A DNA stretch of 35,397 nucleotides from Gemmatimonadota bacterium. GTDB lineage: Bacteria > Gemmatimonadota > Gemmatimonadetes > Gemmatimonadales > Gemmatimonadaceae. The stretch's first letter is position 1; every line of letters starts with the position of its first letter. Where the stretch lies: NCBI GenBank assembly GCA_019510405.1, contig JAEKKK010000117.1:1-35397 (forward strand), read 5' to 3'. This document shows positions 24,305 to 32,614 of the stretch, one piece after another. The notes under the pieces are model-generated. The model was not told the DNA's origin. It did not search any database and saw nothing but the letters and a program-made list of their open reading frames with translations. The translations under genes were made by a program, and so were the position numbers.

Positions 24305-25108
24305 ATGACCGATCCCGGAGCGACTCCCAGCCGCCGCTTCAACGAGAAGGAGGTCGCGCTCATCATCAAGCACGCCTCCGAGCTGCAGCAGCTCGAAACG
24401 ACGACCGAATCGAGCACGGGGATGTCGCTCGCGGAGCTGGAGCAGGTTGCGCGCGAGGCCGGCCTCGATCCCGCGCTCGTGCGCCGCGCCGCGGTCGATC
24501 TCGATACGCGCGTCACCGACCAGACGCCGAACAGGTTCCTCGGCGCGGCGACGGCGCTGCGACTCGAGCGCACGATCGACGGCGAGGTGCCCGCCGACGA
24601 ATACGAGCAGCTGGTGCTCGAGATCCAGCGGCAGCTCGGCGAGGTGGGCTCGGCGTCGACGATCGGGCGCAGCCTGCAGTGGACCGTTCAGGGTGCGGGC
24701 CGCCGGCGCGCCTCCACACGCACGGTGCAGGTGACGATCTCGCCGCGGAATGGCCGCACGACGATCCGGATCGAGGAGCGGCTGGGCGGGCTAGCCGGTG
24801 GCCTCTTCGGTGGGCTGATGGGAGGGATCGGCGGAGGGACGACGGGCATCTCCGCCGGCATCGGGATGGGTGTGCTCCACTCGTGGGCCGCGTTCGCCGG
24901 CATCTGGGGCGGCGTCGTCGCCGGCAGCTATCTCCTCGCGCGCACCATCTTCGGACGCGTCGCACGCGGGCGGGGCGAGGCGTTGCAGACGCTCATGTCG
25001 CGGCTCGTCGAGCACGCCTCCGCGACGGCCGTGCGCGCGCCCGGGCTCGCCCGCCCCTCCGACGAGCCACGTTCGCTCGAGGGGGGCGGGAAGCCGTTCG
25101 GTAGCTAG
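24305..25108 (+). CDS. Hypothetical membrane protein with N-terminal helical domain
   Basis: 267 aa. The N-terminal 70 residues are helical (RFNEKEVALIIKHASELQQLE, then MSLAELEQVAREAGLDPALVRRAA), a pattern common at the start of uncharacterised proteins in this phylum and reminiscent of short DNA- or protein-binding helix pairs. A beta-rich region follows (about 90-160). A Gly-rich membrane hairpin (GGLAGGLFGGLMGGIGGGTTG... and FAGIWGGVVAGSYLLA) is at about 165-225, with a charged C-terminus. Function unknown. Its TAG overlaps the TAG of the convergent small gene (CTAG). Confidence 0.75.
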   Translation: MTDPGATPSRRFNEKEVALIIKHASELQQLETTTESSTGMSLAELEQVAREAGLDPALVRRAAVDLDTRVTDQTPNRFLGAATALRLERTIDGEVPADEYEQLVLEIQRQLGEVGSASTIGRSLQWTVQGAGRRRASTRTVQVTISPRNGRTTIRIEERLGGLAGGLFGGLMGGIGGGTTGISAGIGMGVLHSWAAFAGIWGGVVAGSYLLARTIFGRVARGRGEALQTLMSRLVEHASATAVRAPGLARPSDEPRSLEGGGKPFGS

Positions 25109-25380
25109 GACTCGCGCGAGTCCGGATCGGGGACGTTGTTCGGCTCGTTGTCGATCGAGAATTCCGGGGTGATCGCGCGCGGATCGCGCGGCGCCGAGGC
25201 GCGTTTCGCCTGTTCCTGAGCGAACCGCTCCTTGTCGCGATCGGGTAGGCCGGACTTCTCGCGGAGCATGTCCTTGTCCGCGCCGCCCGATTCCGGCCGA
25301 TCACTCTGGAAGAAGTTGCTGGCCTTGGATCCCATGCCGTGCTCCATGCTGAAGGTGCTCGCCATGGAGTCAGAAAGCAT
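25105..25380 (-). CDS. Small hydrophilic acidic/basic protein
   Basis: Up to 91 aa. It has no signal peptide and no membrane segment, and is very rich in Asp, Glu, Lys, Arg, Pro and Ser (KDMLREKSGLPDRDKERFAQ and ITPEFSIDNEPNN). The low-hydrophobicity, protein-like composition and the neat CTAG stop overlap with the convergent neighbour argue for a real gene. The track shows it only as the tail of a much longer shadow ORF. The start is unclear: ATG at 25380, 25365 or 25347 are all possible and none has a good Shine-Dalgarno. No family recognised. Confidence 0.55.
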   Translation of the reverse strand: MLSDSMASTFSMEHGMGSKASNFFQSDRPESGGADKDMLREKSGLPDRDKERFAQEQAKRASAPRDPRAITPEFSIDNEPNNVPDPDSRES

Positions 25381-25446
25381 GCCGCCGGCAGAGAGGAACC
25401 CGCTCCCGGAATCCCGGGTAGAGCCATCAAGCGACCGCTTCCGCCC

Positions 25447-25452
25447 TATATT
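25447..25452 (+). promoter_or_regulatory. -10-like TATATT, leaderless candidate
   Basis: TATATT ends 6 nt before ATG 25459 of the plug-domain protein, placing the likely transcription start at the A of ATG. AGAGA between them is a weak ribosome site at best. Confidence 0.5.
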
Positions 25453-25458
25453 CAGAGA

Positions 25459-27051
25459 ATGCGACTGACTACGCTCATCGCCCCCGTGCTGGGTGCGCTT
25501 CTGCTCGCGCACCCGCTCGCGGCCCAGGGCCCGACGTCGCGGCCCAAGGTCACCCCACTGCCGGGCTCGTCGGGCGCGCCCAGCGCGCCGGCTGCGCCGA
25601 CGACGAAGCCATCGGCCGCGCCGCCGAGGACTGCCGCACCCAAGTCGGGCGCGTCGGGCGCCGGCGAGCCTGGCGGGATCACCACGGGATACCTCCAGGG
25701 TGTCGCCGTGGACAGCATCCATGGTTTGCCCCTCATCGGCGCTGCGATCCAACTCGAGGGCACCGATCGGCTCGGCATCACCGATTCGCTCGGGCGGTTC
25801 CTGATCGACAGCATCAAGCCGGGCAACTACAAGGTGCTCGTCGACCACGACATCCTCGACACGCTCGGGATCTCGCTGAGCACGAAACCGATGGAGTTCG
25901 CCGCGAACAGCGTGACGCGCGTCGTGATCGGGATCCCGAGCCCCGACTTCCTCGTCAGTCGGTTCTGCACGCCGGCACGGCGCGCGCTCGGGCCCGGCGT
26001 GCTCGTGGGTCGCGTCCGCGAGCCGGACAGCCCCAAGGCAGCGGTGGGCGCGCGGGTCTCCTTCGTCTGGTACGACCCTGATCCGCCACCGGTGGCGGGG
26101 TTGCCGATCAAGATCAAGAAGGAGCCGCGCGTGCGTGAGGCCACCGTCGGCGAGGATGGCACCTACCGGCTGTGCGGGCTCCCCGAGAAGTACGAGGGCA
26201 AGCTGCAGGCGCAGCGCAAGGATGGTGGGACCACGGCCGAGGTGCCGGTCGAGCAGGATGGCGGACTGCTCACGCTGCGCAGCATGAGCGTCGCGCCCCT
26301 CACCGTCACGGCGGCGAACACGGATACGGCGAAGGGAGCGCCGGTGCGCATCCCGAAGGGAAGCGCTCGCGTGCTGGGGCGCGTGACGAACAAGGCCGGC
26401 GCGCCGGTGGATGGCGCGCGTGTCAGCCTCCTGGGCGGAGGCTCGTCGACGACGACGCGGGCGAGCGGTGACTTCTTGCTCGATTCGCTTCCTGCCGGCA
26501 CGCAGGCGATCACCGTGCGACACCTCGGCTACGCACCGAAGGAAGTCACCGTCGAGCTGTCCTCGCGCACGCCGGCGCGCGTGAACGTGGAGCTCGGCGC
26601 GTACGTCCCCGAGCTCGCGCCGGTGGAAGTCGTCTCGCAGATAGACCAGGGACTCGACCGCGTCGGATTCACGGGCCGCAAGCGCGGCGGCGCGGGCGGC
26701 TACTTCATCACGCCGCAGATGATCGAGAACCGCAAGGCGGCGCAGTTCACCGACCTGCTCACCACCGCGCCGGGCATCCGCATCGAGGGGACGATGGGCC
26801 ACATGGCCATCAGGTCCACGCGCACCGTGGGGCGCCAGGGCTGCGTGACCGTGTACGTGGACGGCTCGCAGTGGCAGCAGCTCGAGGCCGGCGATCTCGA
26901 TTCCTTCGTCCGTCCGGAAGAGGCCGCGGCGATCGAGGTGTATGCCGCCGGGGCCGCGACGCCGGTCGAGTTCCAGACGTCGGGCTCCGACTGCGCCGCG
27001 GTCGTCATCTGGACCAAGTTGAACGTCAACCGCAAGGCAAGATCGAAATGA
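25459..27051 (+). CDS. Secreted carboxypeptidase-regulatory-like / orphan TonB plug-domain protein
   Basis: 530 aa with a signal peptide (about 1-23) and a Pro/Ala linker to about 70. Two carboxypeptidase-regulatory-like beta domains follow: about 72-165 (GYLQGVAVDSIHGLPLIGAAI) and about 305-390 (ARVLGRVTNKAGAPVDGARV). The C-terminal 125 residues look like a TonB-dependent receptor plug (MIENRKAAQFTDLLTTAPGIRI, then VTVYVDGSQWQQ), but the 22-strand barrel that should follow is absent because the gene stops. Such barrel-less proteins may act as periplasmic or outer-membrane-associated binding partners; this is inference. The stop overlaps the lgt-like ATG (ATGA), so the two are coupled. Confidence 0.82.
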   Translation: MRLTTLIAPVLGALLLAHPLAAQGPTSRPKVTPLPGSSGAPSAPAAPTTKPSAAPPRTAAPKSGASGAGEPGGITTGYLQGVAVDSIHGLPLIGAAIQLEGTDRLGITDSLGRFLIDSIKPGNYKVLVDHDILDTLGISLSTKPMEFAANSVTRVVIGIPSPDFLVSRFCTPARRALGPGVLVGRVREPDSPKAAVGARVSFVWYDPDPPPVAGLPIKIKKEPRVREATVGEDGTYRLCGLPEKYEGKLQAQRKDGGTTAEVPVEQDGGLLTLRSMSVAPLTVTAANTDTAKGAPVRIPKGSARVLGRVTNKAGAPVDGARVSLLGGGSSTTTRASGDFLLDSLPAGTQAITVRHLGYAPKEVTVELSSRTPARVNVELGAYVPELAPVEVVSQIDQGLDRVGFTGRKRGGAGGYFITPQMIENRKAAQFTDLLTTAPGIRIEGTMGHMAIRSTRTVGRQGCVTVYVDGSQWQQLEAGDLDSFVRPEEAAAIEVYAAGAATPVEFQTSGSDCAAVVIWTKLNVNRKARSK

Positions 27052-27872
27052 TCGAGTCGCCGATCACGCACTATCCGTTCAAGTTCTACCTCGGCGCGAT
27101 CGAGCTCACCGGTTTCGGCCTCGCCATGATGGCGGCGTTCGGCGTGGCGCACTTCGTCGCGCAGCGCGTGCTCGAGGAGCGCGGCGACGACCCGGACATC
27201 ATGAACGACGTGACGTTCGCCGCGCTACTCGGGACGATCATCGGCGGCAAGATCTACTTCGCGATCAACGAAGCGCGCTTCTCGGCGCTGTTCAGCCGCG
27301 CGGGCTTCGTGTACTGGGGCGGCTTCATGGGCTCCGTGCTGCTCTCGTGGCTCGTCATCCGCTGGCGGAAGCAGAACTTCCTGCGCGTCGCGGACGGCGC
27401 CGCGGTCGGCATCGCCGCGGGCTACGCGATCGGACGCACCGGGTGCTGGGCGGTGGGCGACGACTACGGCCGCGTGTGGGATGGTGCGCTCGCCGTCGCG
27501 TTCCCACAGGGCGCGCCGCCGTCCACCGTCTACAACATGAATCACGAGTTCCACGCCAACCTGCCGGCAACGCTGCCGCCGGACATGGTGGTGGGCGTCT
27601 ATCCGACGCAGCTCCTCGAGGTGCTGCTCGGCTTCGTCATGTTCGTGATCCTATGGCGGTATCGTCACCACGCGCGCGGGGCAGGGTGGCTGTTCGGCCT
27701 GTACTGCGTGCTCGCGGGCGTCGAGCGGTTCCTCGTCGAGTTTTTCCGCGCCAAGGGCGACATCGTCGGTCCGCTCACCTCGGCGCAGTGGGTCGCCGCC
27801 GCCATCACGGCGGTCGGTGTCTTCCTGCTCACCTCACGGCGGCCGGCGACGCCGCTCGCCGTCGCTCGCTGA
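27048..27872 (+). CDS. Lgt-like prolipoprotein diacylglyceryl transferase homologue
   Basis: 274 aa with about seven membrane helices and the Lgt fold. IGRTGCWAVGDDYGR corresponds to the Lgt signature GRIGNFINGE, but the Asn essential in the E. coli enzyme is Cys133 here. YWGGFMG at 89-95 matches the HGG region with Trp in place of the His. The late RFLVEFFR segment is conserved. Lgt moves diacylglycerol from phosphatidylglycerol to the lipobox Cys of prolipoproteins. This copy is either a divergent Lgt subfamily or a paralogue with changed chemistry. The start overlaps the preceding stop by ATGA. Confidence 0.82.
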   Translation: MIESPITHYPFKFYLGAIELTGFGLAMMAAFGVAHFVAQRVLEERGDDPDIMNDVTFAALLGTIIGGKIYFAINEARFSALFSRAGFVYWGGFMGSVLLSWLVIRWRKQNFLRVADGAAVGIAAGYAIGRTGCWAVGDDYGRVWDGALAVAFPQGAPPSTVYNMNHEFHANLPATLPPDMVVGVYPTQLLEVLLGFVMFVILWRYRHHARGAGWLFGLYCVLAGVERFLVEFFRAKGDIVGPLTSAQWVAAAITAVGVFLLTSRRPATPLAVAR

Positions 27873-27892
27873 CCTCTCGCTCCCTTCGCGAC

Positions 27893-28423
27893 ATGGCGTC
27901 TTCGCTTCGCACCCGCCCCGACACGTCGGAGTACGCATCCTTCTATCACGGCTACGTCGCTACGGTCCCCGAGGGAGACGTCGTCGCGCTCCTGCGTCAG
28001 AGCGGCCGCGAGCTGCTCGACACCGTGGCCACGATCCCCGAGGATCGCGGCGGATTCCGCTACGGCGAGGGCAAGTGGTCGATCCGCGAGGTGCTCGGCC
28101 ACATGATCGACGCCGAGCGGATCTTCACGTACCGCGCGCTGCGCATCGCGCGCGGCGACACGACGCCGCTCGCCTCGTTCGACGAGAACGAGTACACGAA
28201 GACGGCGGGCTCCGAAGCGCGCACATTGTCGAACCTGGCGCGCGAGCTCGGCGCGGTGCGCGAGGCGAGCGTTCAGCTCTTCGAGTCGTTCCCCGACGAC
28301 GCGTGGGGACGGTCCGGTGTGGCAAGCGGCAAGGACATCAGCGTGCGTGCGCTCGCCTACATCACCACGGGCCACGCGATGCATCACCTCAAGATTCTGC
28401 GGGAGCGATACGGGGTGAGGTGA
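27893..28423 (+). CDS. DinB-family protein (second copy)
   Basis: 176-aa DinB/YfiT-type four-helix bundle. The putative metal ligands are His in VLGHMIDAER and HAMHHLKILRERYG. KWSIREVLGHMIDAERIFTYR is the typical first-core motif. The role may be metal-dependent thiol or transferase chemistry; the substrate is unknown. It lies 20 bp after the lgt-like gene on the same strand and is the last gene before palindromic element B. Compared with the first DinB in the window (18392) it is clearly a different subfamily. Confidence 0.85.
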   Translation: MASSLRTRPDTSEYASFYHGYVATVPEGDVVALLRQSGRELLDTVATIPEDRGGFRYGEGKWSIREVLGHMIDAERIFTYRALRIARGDTTPLASFDENEYTKTAGSEARTLSNLARELGAVREASVQLFESFPDDAWGRSGVASGKDISVRALAYITTGHAMHHLKILRERYGVR

Positions 28424-28426
28424 CGG

Positions 28427-28513
28427 CGGTGAGTTGGTGAGTTGGTAAACGGCCTCGGGAGCTGAAAGCTTCCCGAGGCCGTTTCGCATCCCCGCATCCC
28501 CGCATCCCGCATC
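28427..28513. terminator. Palindromic element B between convergent genes
   Basis: Perfect 14-bp stem AAACGGCCTCGGGA (28447-28460) / TCCCGAGGCCGTTT (28471-28484) with a 10-nt loop in which GCT/AGC can pair. The right flank is four CGCATCCC-type units. The left flank is a different short repeat (GAGTTGGTGAGTTGGT). It has A3 on one side and T3 on the other, suiting termination in both directions between the DinB and lipoprotein stops. Confidence 0.72.
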
Positions 28514-29281
28514 TCACTTGAGAATACAGCACCCCCGCGCGCACTCGACCCAGATCGGGTCCGTCGCGTCGAACATCATCAGGTTCGACGTCTGCGCCGA
28601 GTCGCTCCCGGAGGGAGAGTTTGCGCACGTGTAGAAGTTGACGCGATTGACTCGGCCCGGCCGGAAGGGATGGTTGCACGGCTCGAAGGTGCCCGTGCCG
28701 AAGCTGGAGTGCTTGCGCGCGCCGGGTGTCGTGTCGAGCTCCTCGATGCGCCAGCTGCCGTTCTCCCCCGCGCCCGGCAGCACGATCGCGTAGTACTCGA
28801 ACTTCTTGTCGGCCTTGAAGCCGTACCGCTCCTCGTCGAGCGAGCCGCGATTGAGCGCGCGCACCGTGACCACACCGTTGGGCGGCAACGTCGTCGTCGT
28901 GATCGAGTCCTGCCGGTCGACGGCGTCGACGCGCACCTTTGTCGACTGTGAGGGCTTCGTGCCGCCGCAGCCAGGATTCCCCTTGCACGTGCGGTCCTTC
29001 TCCACGCCGCCGCCCCACTTGAGCTTCTGCACGAAGTCGTAGAACTCGTCGCCGGTGTACTGGTCGATCGGCTTGGTGAGCGCACCCGGCAGCGACGCCG
29101 AGGTGGGCGCCGCGGCCGCGACCGAGTTCGCCGGCGCCTGTGGCGGCGCACCGCCGGCCGCAGAACCGGCGCGGGCGCTGTCAGGTGCGCGCTCCTTGGA
29201 TGAGCAGGCAGTGAGCGCCGAGCCGGCGAGCAGCGCGGCGAGGCCGACGCGCACGGCCGATGGAACGAGGTATCGTCTCAC
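28514..29281 (-). CDS. Cys-rich lipoprotein of unknown function
   Basis: 255-aa precursor with a lipobox LTAC (Cys26), so the mature protein is anchored in a membrane. An Ala/Pro/Ser-rich linker of about 40 residues follows, then a folded domain with conserved-looking segments KPIDQYTGDEFYDFVQKL and NPGCGG, and a C-terminus with CARGCCILK. At least six Cys suggest disulfides or metal binding in the periplasm. No family recognised. The GTG start at 29281 is chosen because the signal peptide begins there (RRYLVPSAVRVGLAALL). It lies 65 bp downstream of the large kinase on the same strand and may be its cotranscribed partner. Confidence 0.78.
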   Translation of the reverse strand: MRRYLVPSAVRVGLAALLAGSALTACSSKERAPDSARAGSAAGGAPPQAPANSVAAAAPTSASLPGALTKPIDQYTGDEFYDFVQKLKWGGGVEKDRTCKGNPGCGGTKPSQSTKVRVDAVDRQDSITTTTLPPNGVVTVRALNRGSLDEERYGFKADKKFEYYAIVLPGAGENGSWRIEELDTTPGARKHSSFGTGTFEPCNHPFRPGRVNRVNFYTCANSPSGSDSAQTSNLMMFDATDPIWVECARGCCILK

Positions 29282-29346
29282 GAGAGTTGGGGATCGGGAG
29301 GACTTCCTGGTGCGCCGGTGCCGGCGCGCGAACCGACGACCGCGAA

Positions 29347-32300
29347 CTACGACAGCGGCTGGCGCGCCGCAAGGCGGCGCATGCGGGCCAGCGTCGGCTC
29401 GAGGCTCGCGTCGGCGTGCCCCCACAGGGTGAGCTCGCGGCTGGCCCAGAGCGCCGCCGCCGACGGATCGCCGAGCCGCGACGCGAGCTCGGCGCGATAC
29501 GCCATCGCGCGTCCGACCGAGGCGGCCATCGCCGGCTCCGTGACGATGAACGTCGATAGCGTCGGCAGCGCGGTGAGCGACACGTCGAGCCGCGCCGCCG
29601 CACGAGGGACGTCGCCGGAGAAGTCGGCCAGCCACGCTTCCTCGAGAATGGCGTCGAGCGAGATCGAGCCGGGGCGCGTGCCGCGGCGCGACACATCGAT
29701 CGAGTCGAGCATCCGACGCACGCCGGCGCGATCGCCGCGGCCCGCTGCCTGCTGCATCCGCAGCATCGTGCTCGTCGGCTCCTGTACCATCAGCGTTGCC
29801 GCGGGACCGAGACAGGGCACCGCGAGCGAGAGCGGTCGCGCGAGCAGACGGTCGGTTGCGCGCTGGCGCTCCGCCGGCTGGACGTAGCTCGTCAACGTCC
29901 GGACGATCGCCTGCGGCAGCGCGCGCAGCGAGTCGTCGCACACGCCGAGCGCCGCGCGCATCAACAACGCGGCCAGTGGCTGCTTCACCGCGGGGACGGC
30001 CTCGCTGCTGAACTGGAACTCGCTCGCGCCGAGATAGTGTGTGGCGCGTCCCGTCCGGCCGGTGAACGCCGCGAGCGCTGCGAGCTGTGACGCATGCGGC
30101 GACGCCGTGGCCGTTTCGGCGTTCAGGACGGAATCGGCGGTCGCGGTGGCGCGGCCGAAGTCGCCCAGCTTGAGGTGGAGGCGCACGTCGGCCGCAGCGA
30201 GACGGAGGCGCTGTTCCGGATCGGTGCTCAGCGCGCGCGCCCGCTCGAGCGCCGAGAGTGCGGAGTAGCGTCCGTTGGGCGTCCCGATGATCTCCTCACG
30301 TGCCTCGAGGAGATTCGTCATCGCCTCGAATGCATCGGGACTCGCCGGCATCCGCTGCGTCAGCAACTCGAGCAGCGCGAGCATCCGGTCGCGATTGAAC
30401 CGGAGCGCGGCGTCGTTCGTCGCCGGCAGGGGCGATGAGCGGAACGCCGCGATCGGGAGCGGCACATAAGCGATGGTGTCGTTCTTCAGCGCGATCATGG
30501 CGCCGAACAGATCGTTCCCCGCCGTGCCCCATCTGAAGCTGTTCTCTTCGATGCGTGCGACCTGGATGAGGAAGTCGCTCGGCAGCGCGGCGAAGGCTTC
30601 GGGCGCCAGCTCGAGGACGCGGGTCGTCGCACGCCACGCGGCTTCGTGGCTGCCGCGGAACGCCCATCCCGACGGCGATGCCGGCGCGCGCACGACGGCC
30701 GGGTCGTAGGCCTGGCACATCGCGAGGCCGAGCCATGCCATCGCGTCGAGCGTGTCGCGGTCGCGCATCTCGCCGTAGCTTCGGCACGCCGCCGGATAGT
30801 CTTCACGCGAGAGCGCGCCGAGCGCCGCGGCAAGCGCCTGCTCGCGCGGGTCGAGCGAAGTGCGTCCCTTGTCGGCGGCGATCCACGTCGGCGTCCATTC
30901 CTGCGCCGGCTTGTGGCGCCACGCTTTCGCCTGCGCGAGCCAGAGGTTCGCCTGTGGATACGCCGGATCGGCGGCCACCGCGCTGTCGAGCGCGGGGATC
31001 GCGGCGTCCACGTCCCATCGCGCGAGTGCGGTGGCGCCGCGCTCGAACGCACGCCACGCCGCGTAGGAGGTCGTCCCCCGGTCGGCGCGCGTCGAGATGC
31101 CGCGCGCCTTCGGCGTGCGCAGGAGGTCGGCGACGATCCCGCGATAGTCCAACCCGCGCAGCGCCGCGGCGCCCCCCGCCGCCGGCAATGCCTCCGTCAC
31201 CTCGCGCAGGCTCTCGCCGGTCTGCGCGTCGTACAGTGCCGCGCGCACGACGATCGAATCGTGCTGCGTCACGACGCGGCCCCACACCACGCGTCCGGCC
31301 CGCACCGAGCGCGCGACCCGCGTGACGTCGTCGATCAGCGTGACGCGATTGCCGCGCCGCTGCAGTGCCTCCTGCACGCTCGCGTCGCTCGCGAGCTTGA
31401 GCCCGTCCCAGCGCCTCAGCGCGTCGTACAGTCCCACGGCCGCCGGTTCCGCCGCCGCGTCGGGGGTGCGCGCGCCGACGTACTGGAACGGCACGACCGC
31501 GAGCTGCGTCGTGTCCACGCGGACCGTGAGGCGGTCGATCCGGTCGCGCACCGGCGGCATCAGCGACGCCACGCCGAGCGCCGCGAGCGTCAACCCGGCG
31601 ACCCACATCCACGTGCCGCGCGACAGGCGCCGCCGCGCCGTGAGCGTCTCACCCGAGTTGCCGATCGCCGTCGAGAGCGCGGCGCTGAACGCGCGCGCGT
31701 CCGGGTAGCGGTCGTCGGGCGAGGTGGCGAGCGCCTTCGCGATCACCGCCCCGATCGGCGGAGGCACGTCGTGCCGGTACTCGCTCAGCGGCGGGGGCGT
31801 CTTGTTCAGCCGCGCCTGGAGCTGCTGCATCGGCGTCTCGCCGGGGAAGGGCGGGGCCCCCGCCATCGCCTCGTACAGCACGCAGGCCAGCGAGTAGACG
31901 TCGCTCCGCCCGTCGAACGCGCGGTCGCGCGCCTGCTCGGGGCTCATGTAGGCCGGCGTGCCGGTGATCGTCCCCTGCTGCGTGATCTTCTCGCTCGCCC
32001 GATCGATCGCGCGCGCGATGCCGAAGTCCGCCACCACGGCGTGACCGCCGGAGAAGAGAATGTTCTCCGGCTTGATGTCGCGGTGCACGATCCCGCGCTC
32101 GTGCGCGTACGCCAGCGCGCCCGCCACCTCGCGCCCGATCCGCACGGCCTCCTCGATCGAGAGCCGGTTGTCGGCGGTGAGCCGCTGCCGGAGCGAGTCG
32201 CCCTCGACGTACGGCATCACGTAGTACAGCTGATCGTCCGACCCGCCGGAGTCGTGGATCGGCAGGATGTGCGGATGCTGCAGGCTGGCCGTGAGCTTGA

Positions 32301-32493
32301 TCTCGCGGAGGAACCGCTGGGCGCCGATCGCGTGCGACAGCTCGGCGTGCAGTACCTTGATCGCGACGAATCGCTCGTGGCGCTCGTCGCGCGCCAGATA
32401 GACCGTGGCCGCGCCGCCGCGCCCGATCTCGCGCTTCAGCGTGTATCGCCCCCCGCCCAGGTCTCGCTTGAAGACGTAGTCCCCGGCGAGCAT
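29347..32493 (-). CDS. Transmembrane Ser/Thr protein kinase with large extracytoplasmic TPR-like region
   Basis: 1048 aa. Canonical kinase domain 17-275: GRGGAATVY, Lys46 in VAIKV, HRDIKPEN at 137-144, DFG at 156-158 and SPEQARDRAFDGRSD. One membrane helix lies at about 295-313. Then a TolB/CsgG-like alpha/beta part (TTQLAVVPFQYVG..., about 330-450) and a long helical region that looks like degenerate TPRs (DSAVAADPAYPQANLWLAQAKA). This architecture recurs in Gemmatimonadota and Acidobacteria and suggests a membrane receptor kinase. ATG 32493 has TACACT 7 nt upstream. An in-frame GTG at 32523 (VKDTPPTLKD) is an alternative. All key catalytic residues are present. Confidence 0.9.
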   Translation of the reverse strand: MLAGDYVFKRDLGGGRYTLKREIGRGGAATVYLARDERHERFVAIKVLHAELSHAIGAQRFLREIKLTASLQHPHILPIHDSGGSDDQLYYVMPYVEGDSLRQRLTADNRLSIEEAVRIGREVAGALAYAHERGIVHRDIKPENILFSGGHAVVADFGIARAIDRASEKITQQGTITGTPAYMSPEQARDRAFDGRSDVYSLACVLYEAMAGAPPFPGETPMQQLQARLNKTPPPLSEYRHDVPPPIGAVIAKALATSPDDRYPDARAFSAALSTAIGNSGETLTARRRLSRGTWMWVAGLTLAALGVASLMPPVRDRIDRLTVRVDTTQLAVVPFQYVGARTPDAAAEPAAVGLYDALRRWDGLKLASDASVQEALQRRGNRVTLIDDVTRVARSVRAGRVVWGRVVTQHDSIVVRAALYDAQTGESLREVTEALPAAGGAAALRGLDYRGIVADLLRTPKARGISTRADRGTTSYAAWRAFERGATALARWDVDAAIPALDSAVAADPAYPQANLWLAQAKAWRHKPAQEWTPTWIAADKGRTSLDPREQALAAALGALSREDYPAACRSYGEMRDRDTLDAMAWLGLAMCQAYDPAVVRAPASPSGWAFRGSHEAAWRATTRVLELAPEAFAALPSDFLIQVARIEENSFRWGTAGNDLFGAMIALKNDTIAYVPLPIAAFRSSPLPATNDAALRFNRDRMLALLELLTQRMPASPDAFEAMTNLLEAREEIIGTPNGRYSALSALERARALSTDPEQRLRLAAADVRLHLKLGDFGRATATADSVLNAETATASPHASQLAALAAFTGRTGRATHYLGASEFQFSSEAVPAVKQPLAALLMRAALGVCDDSLRALPQAIVRTLTSYVQPAERQRATDRLLARPLSLAVPCLGPAATLMVQEPTSTMLRMQQAAGRGDRAGVRRMLDSIDVSRRGTRPGSISLDAILEEAWLADFSGDVPRAAARLDVSLTALPTLSTFIVTEPAMAASVGRAMAYRAELASRLGDPSAAALWASRELTLWGHADASLEPTLARMRRLAARQPLS

Positions 32494-32500
32494 GTCTTTC

Positions 32501-32506
32501 AGTGTA
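32501..32506 (-). promoter_or_regulatory. -10-like TACACT, leaderless candidate
   Basis: TACACT on the minus strand ends 7 nt before the kinase ATG at 32493. If the GTG at 32523 is used instead, this hexamer lies inside the gene and the call is wrong. Confidence 0.35.
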
Positions 32507-32614
32507 GGCGGAGTATCTTTCACGGCTCGTTGAGGCTCGGCGGGTCGCGCTAAACTACCTGCTTCCGTGCGGTGCTTCCAGTACGAATTACGCCCGACAT
32601 TCCCCCTTGCCACT

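Noticed and set aside
25105-26802. 565-aa minus-strand ORF
   Set aside because: Only its last 91 codons look like a gene. The rest mirrors the plug-domain protein, which has a signal peptide and domains.
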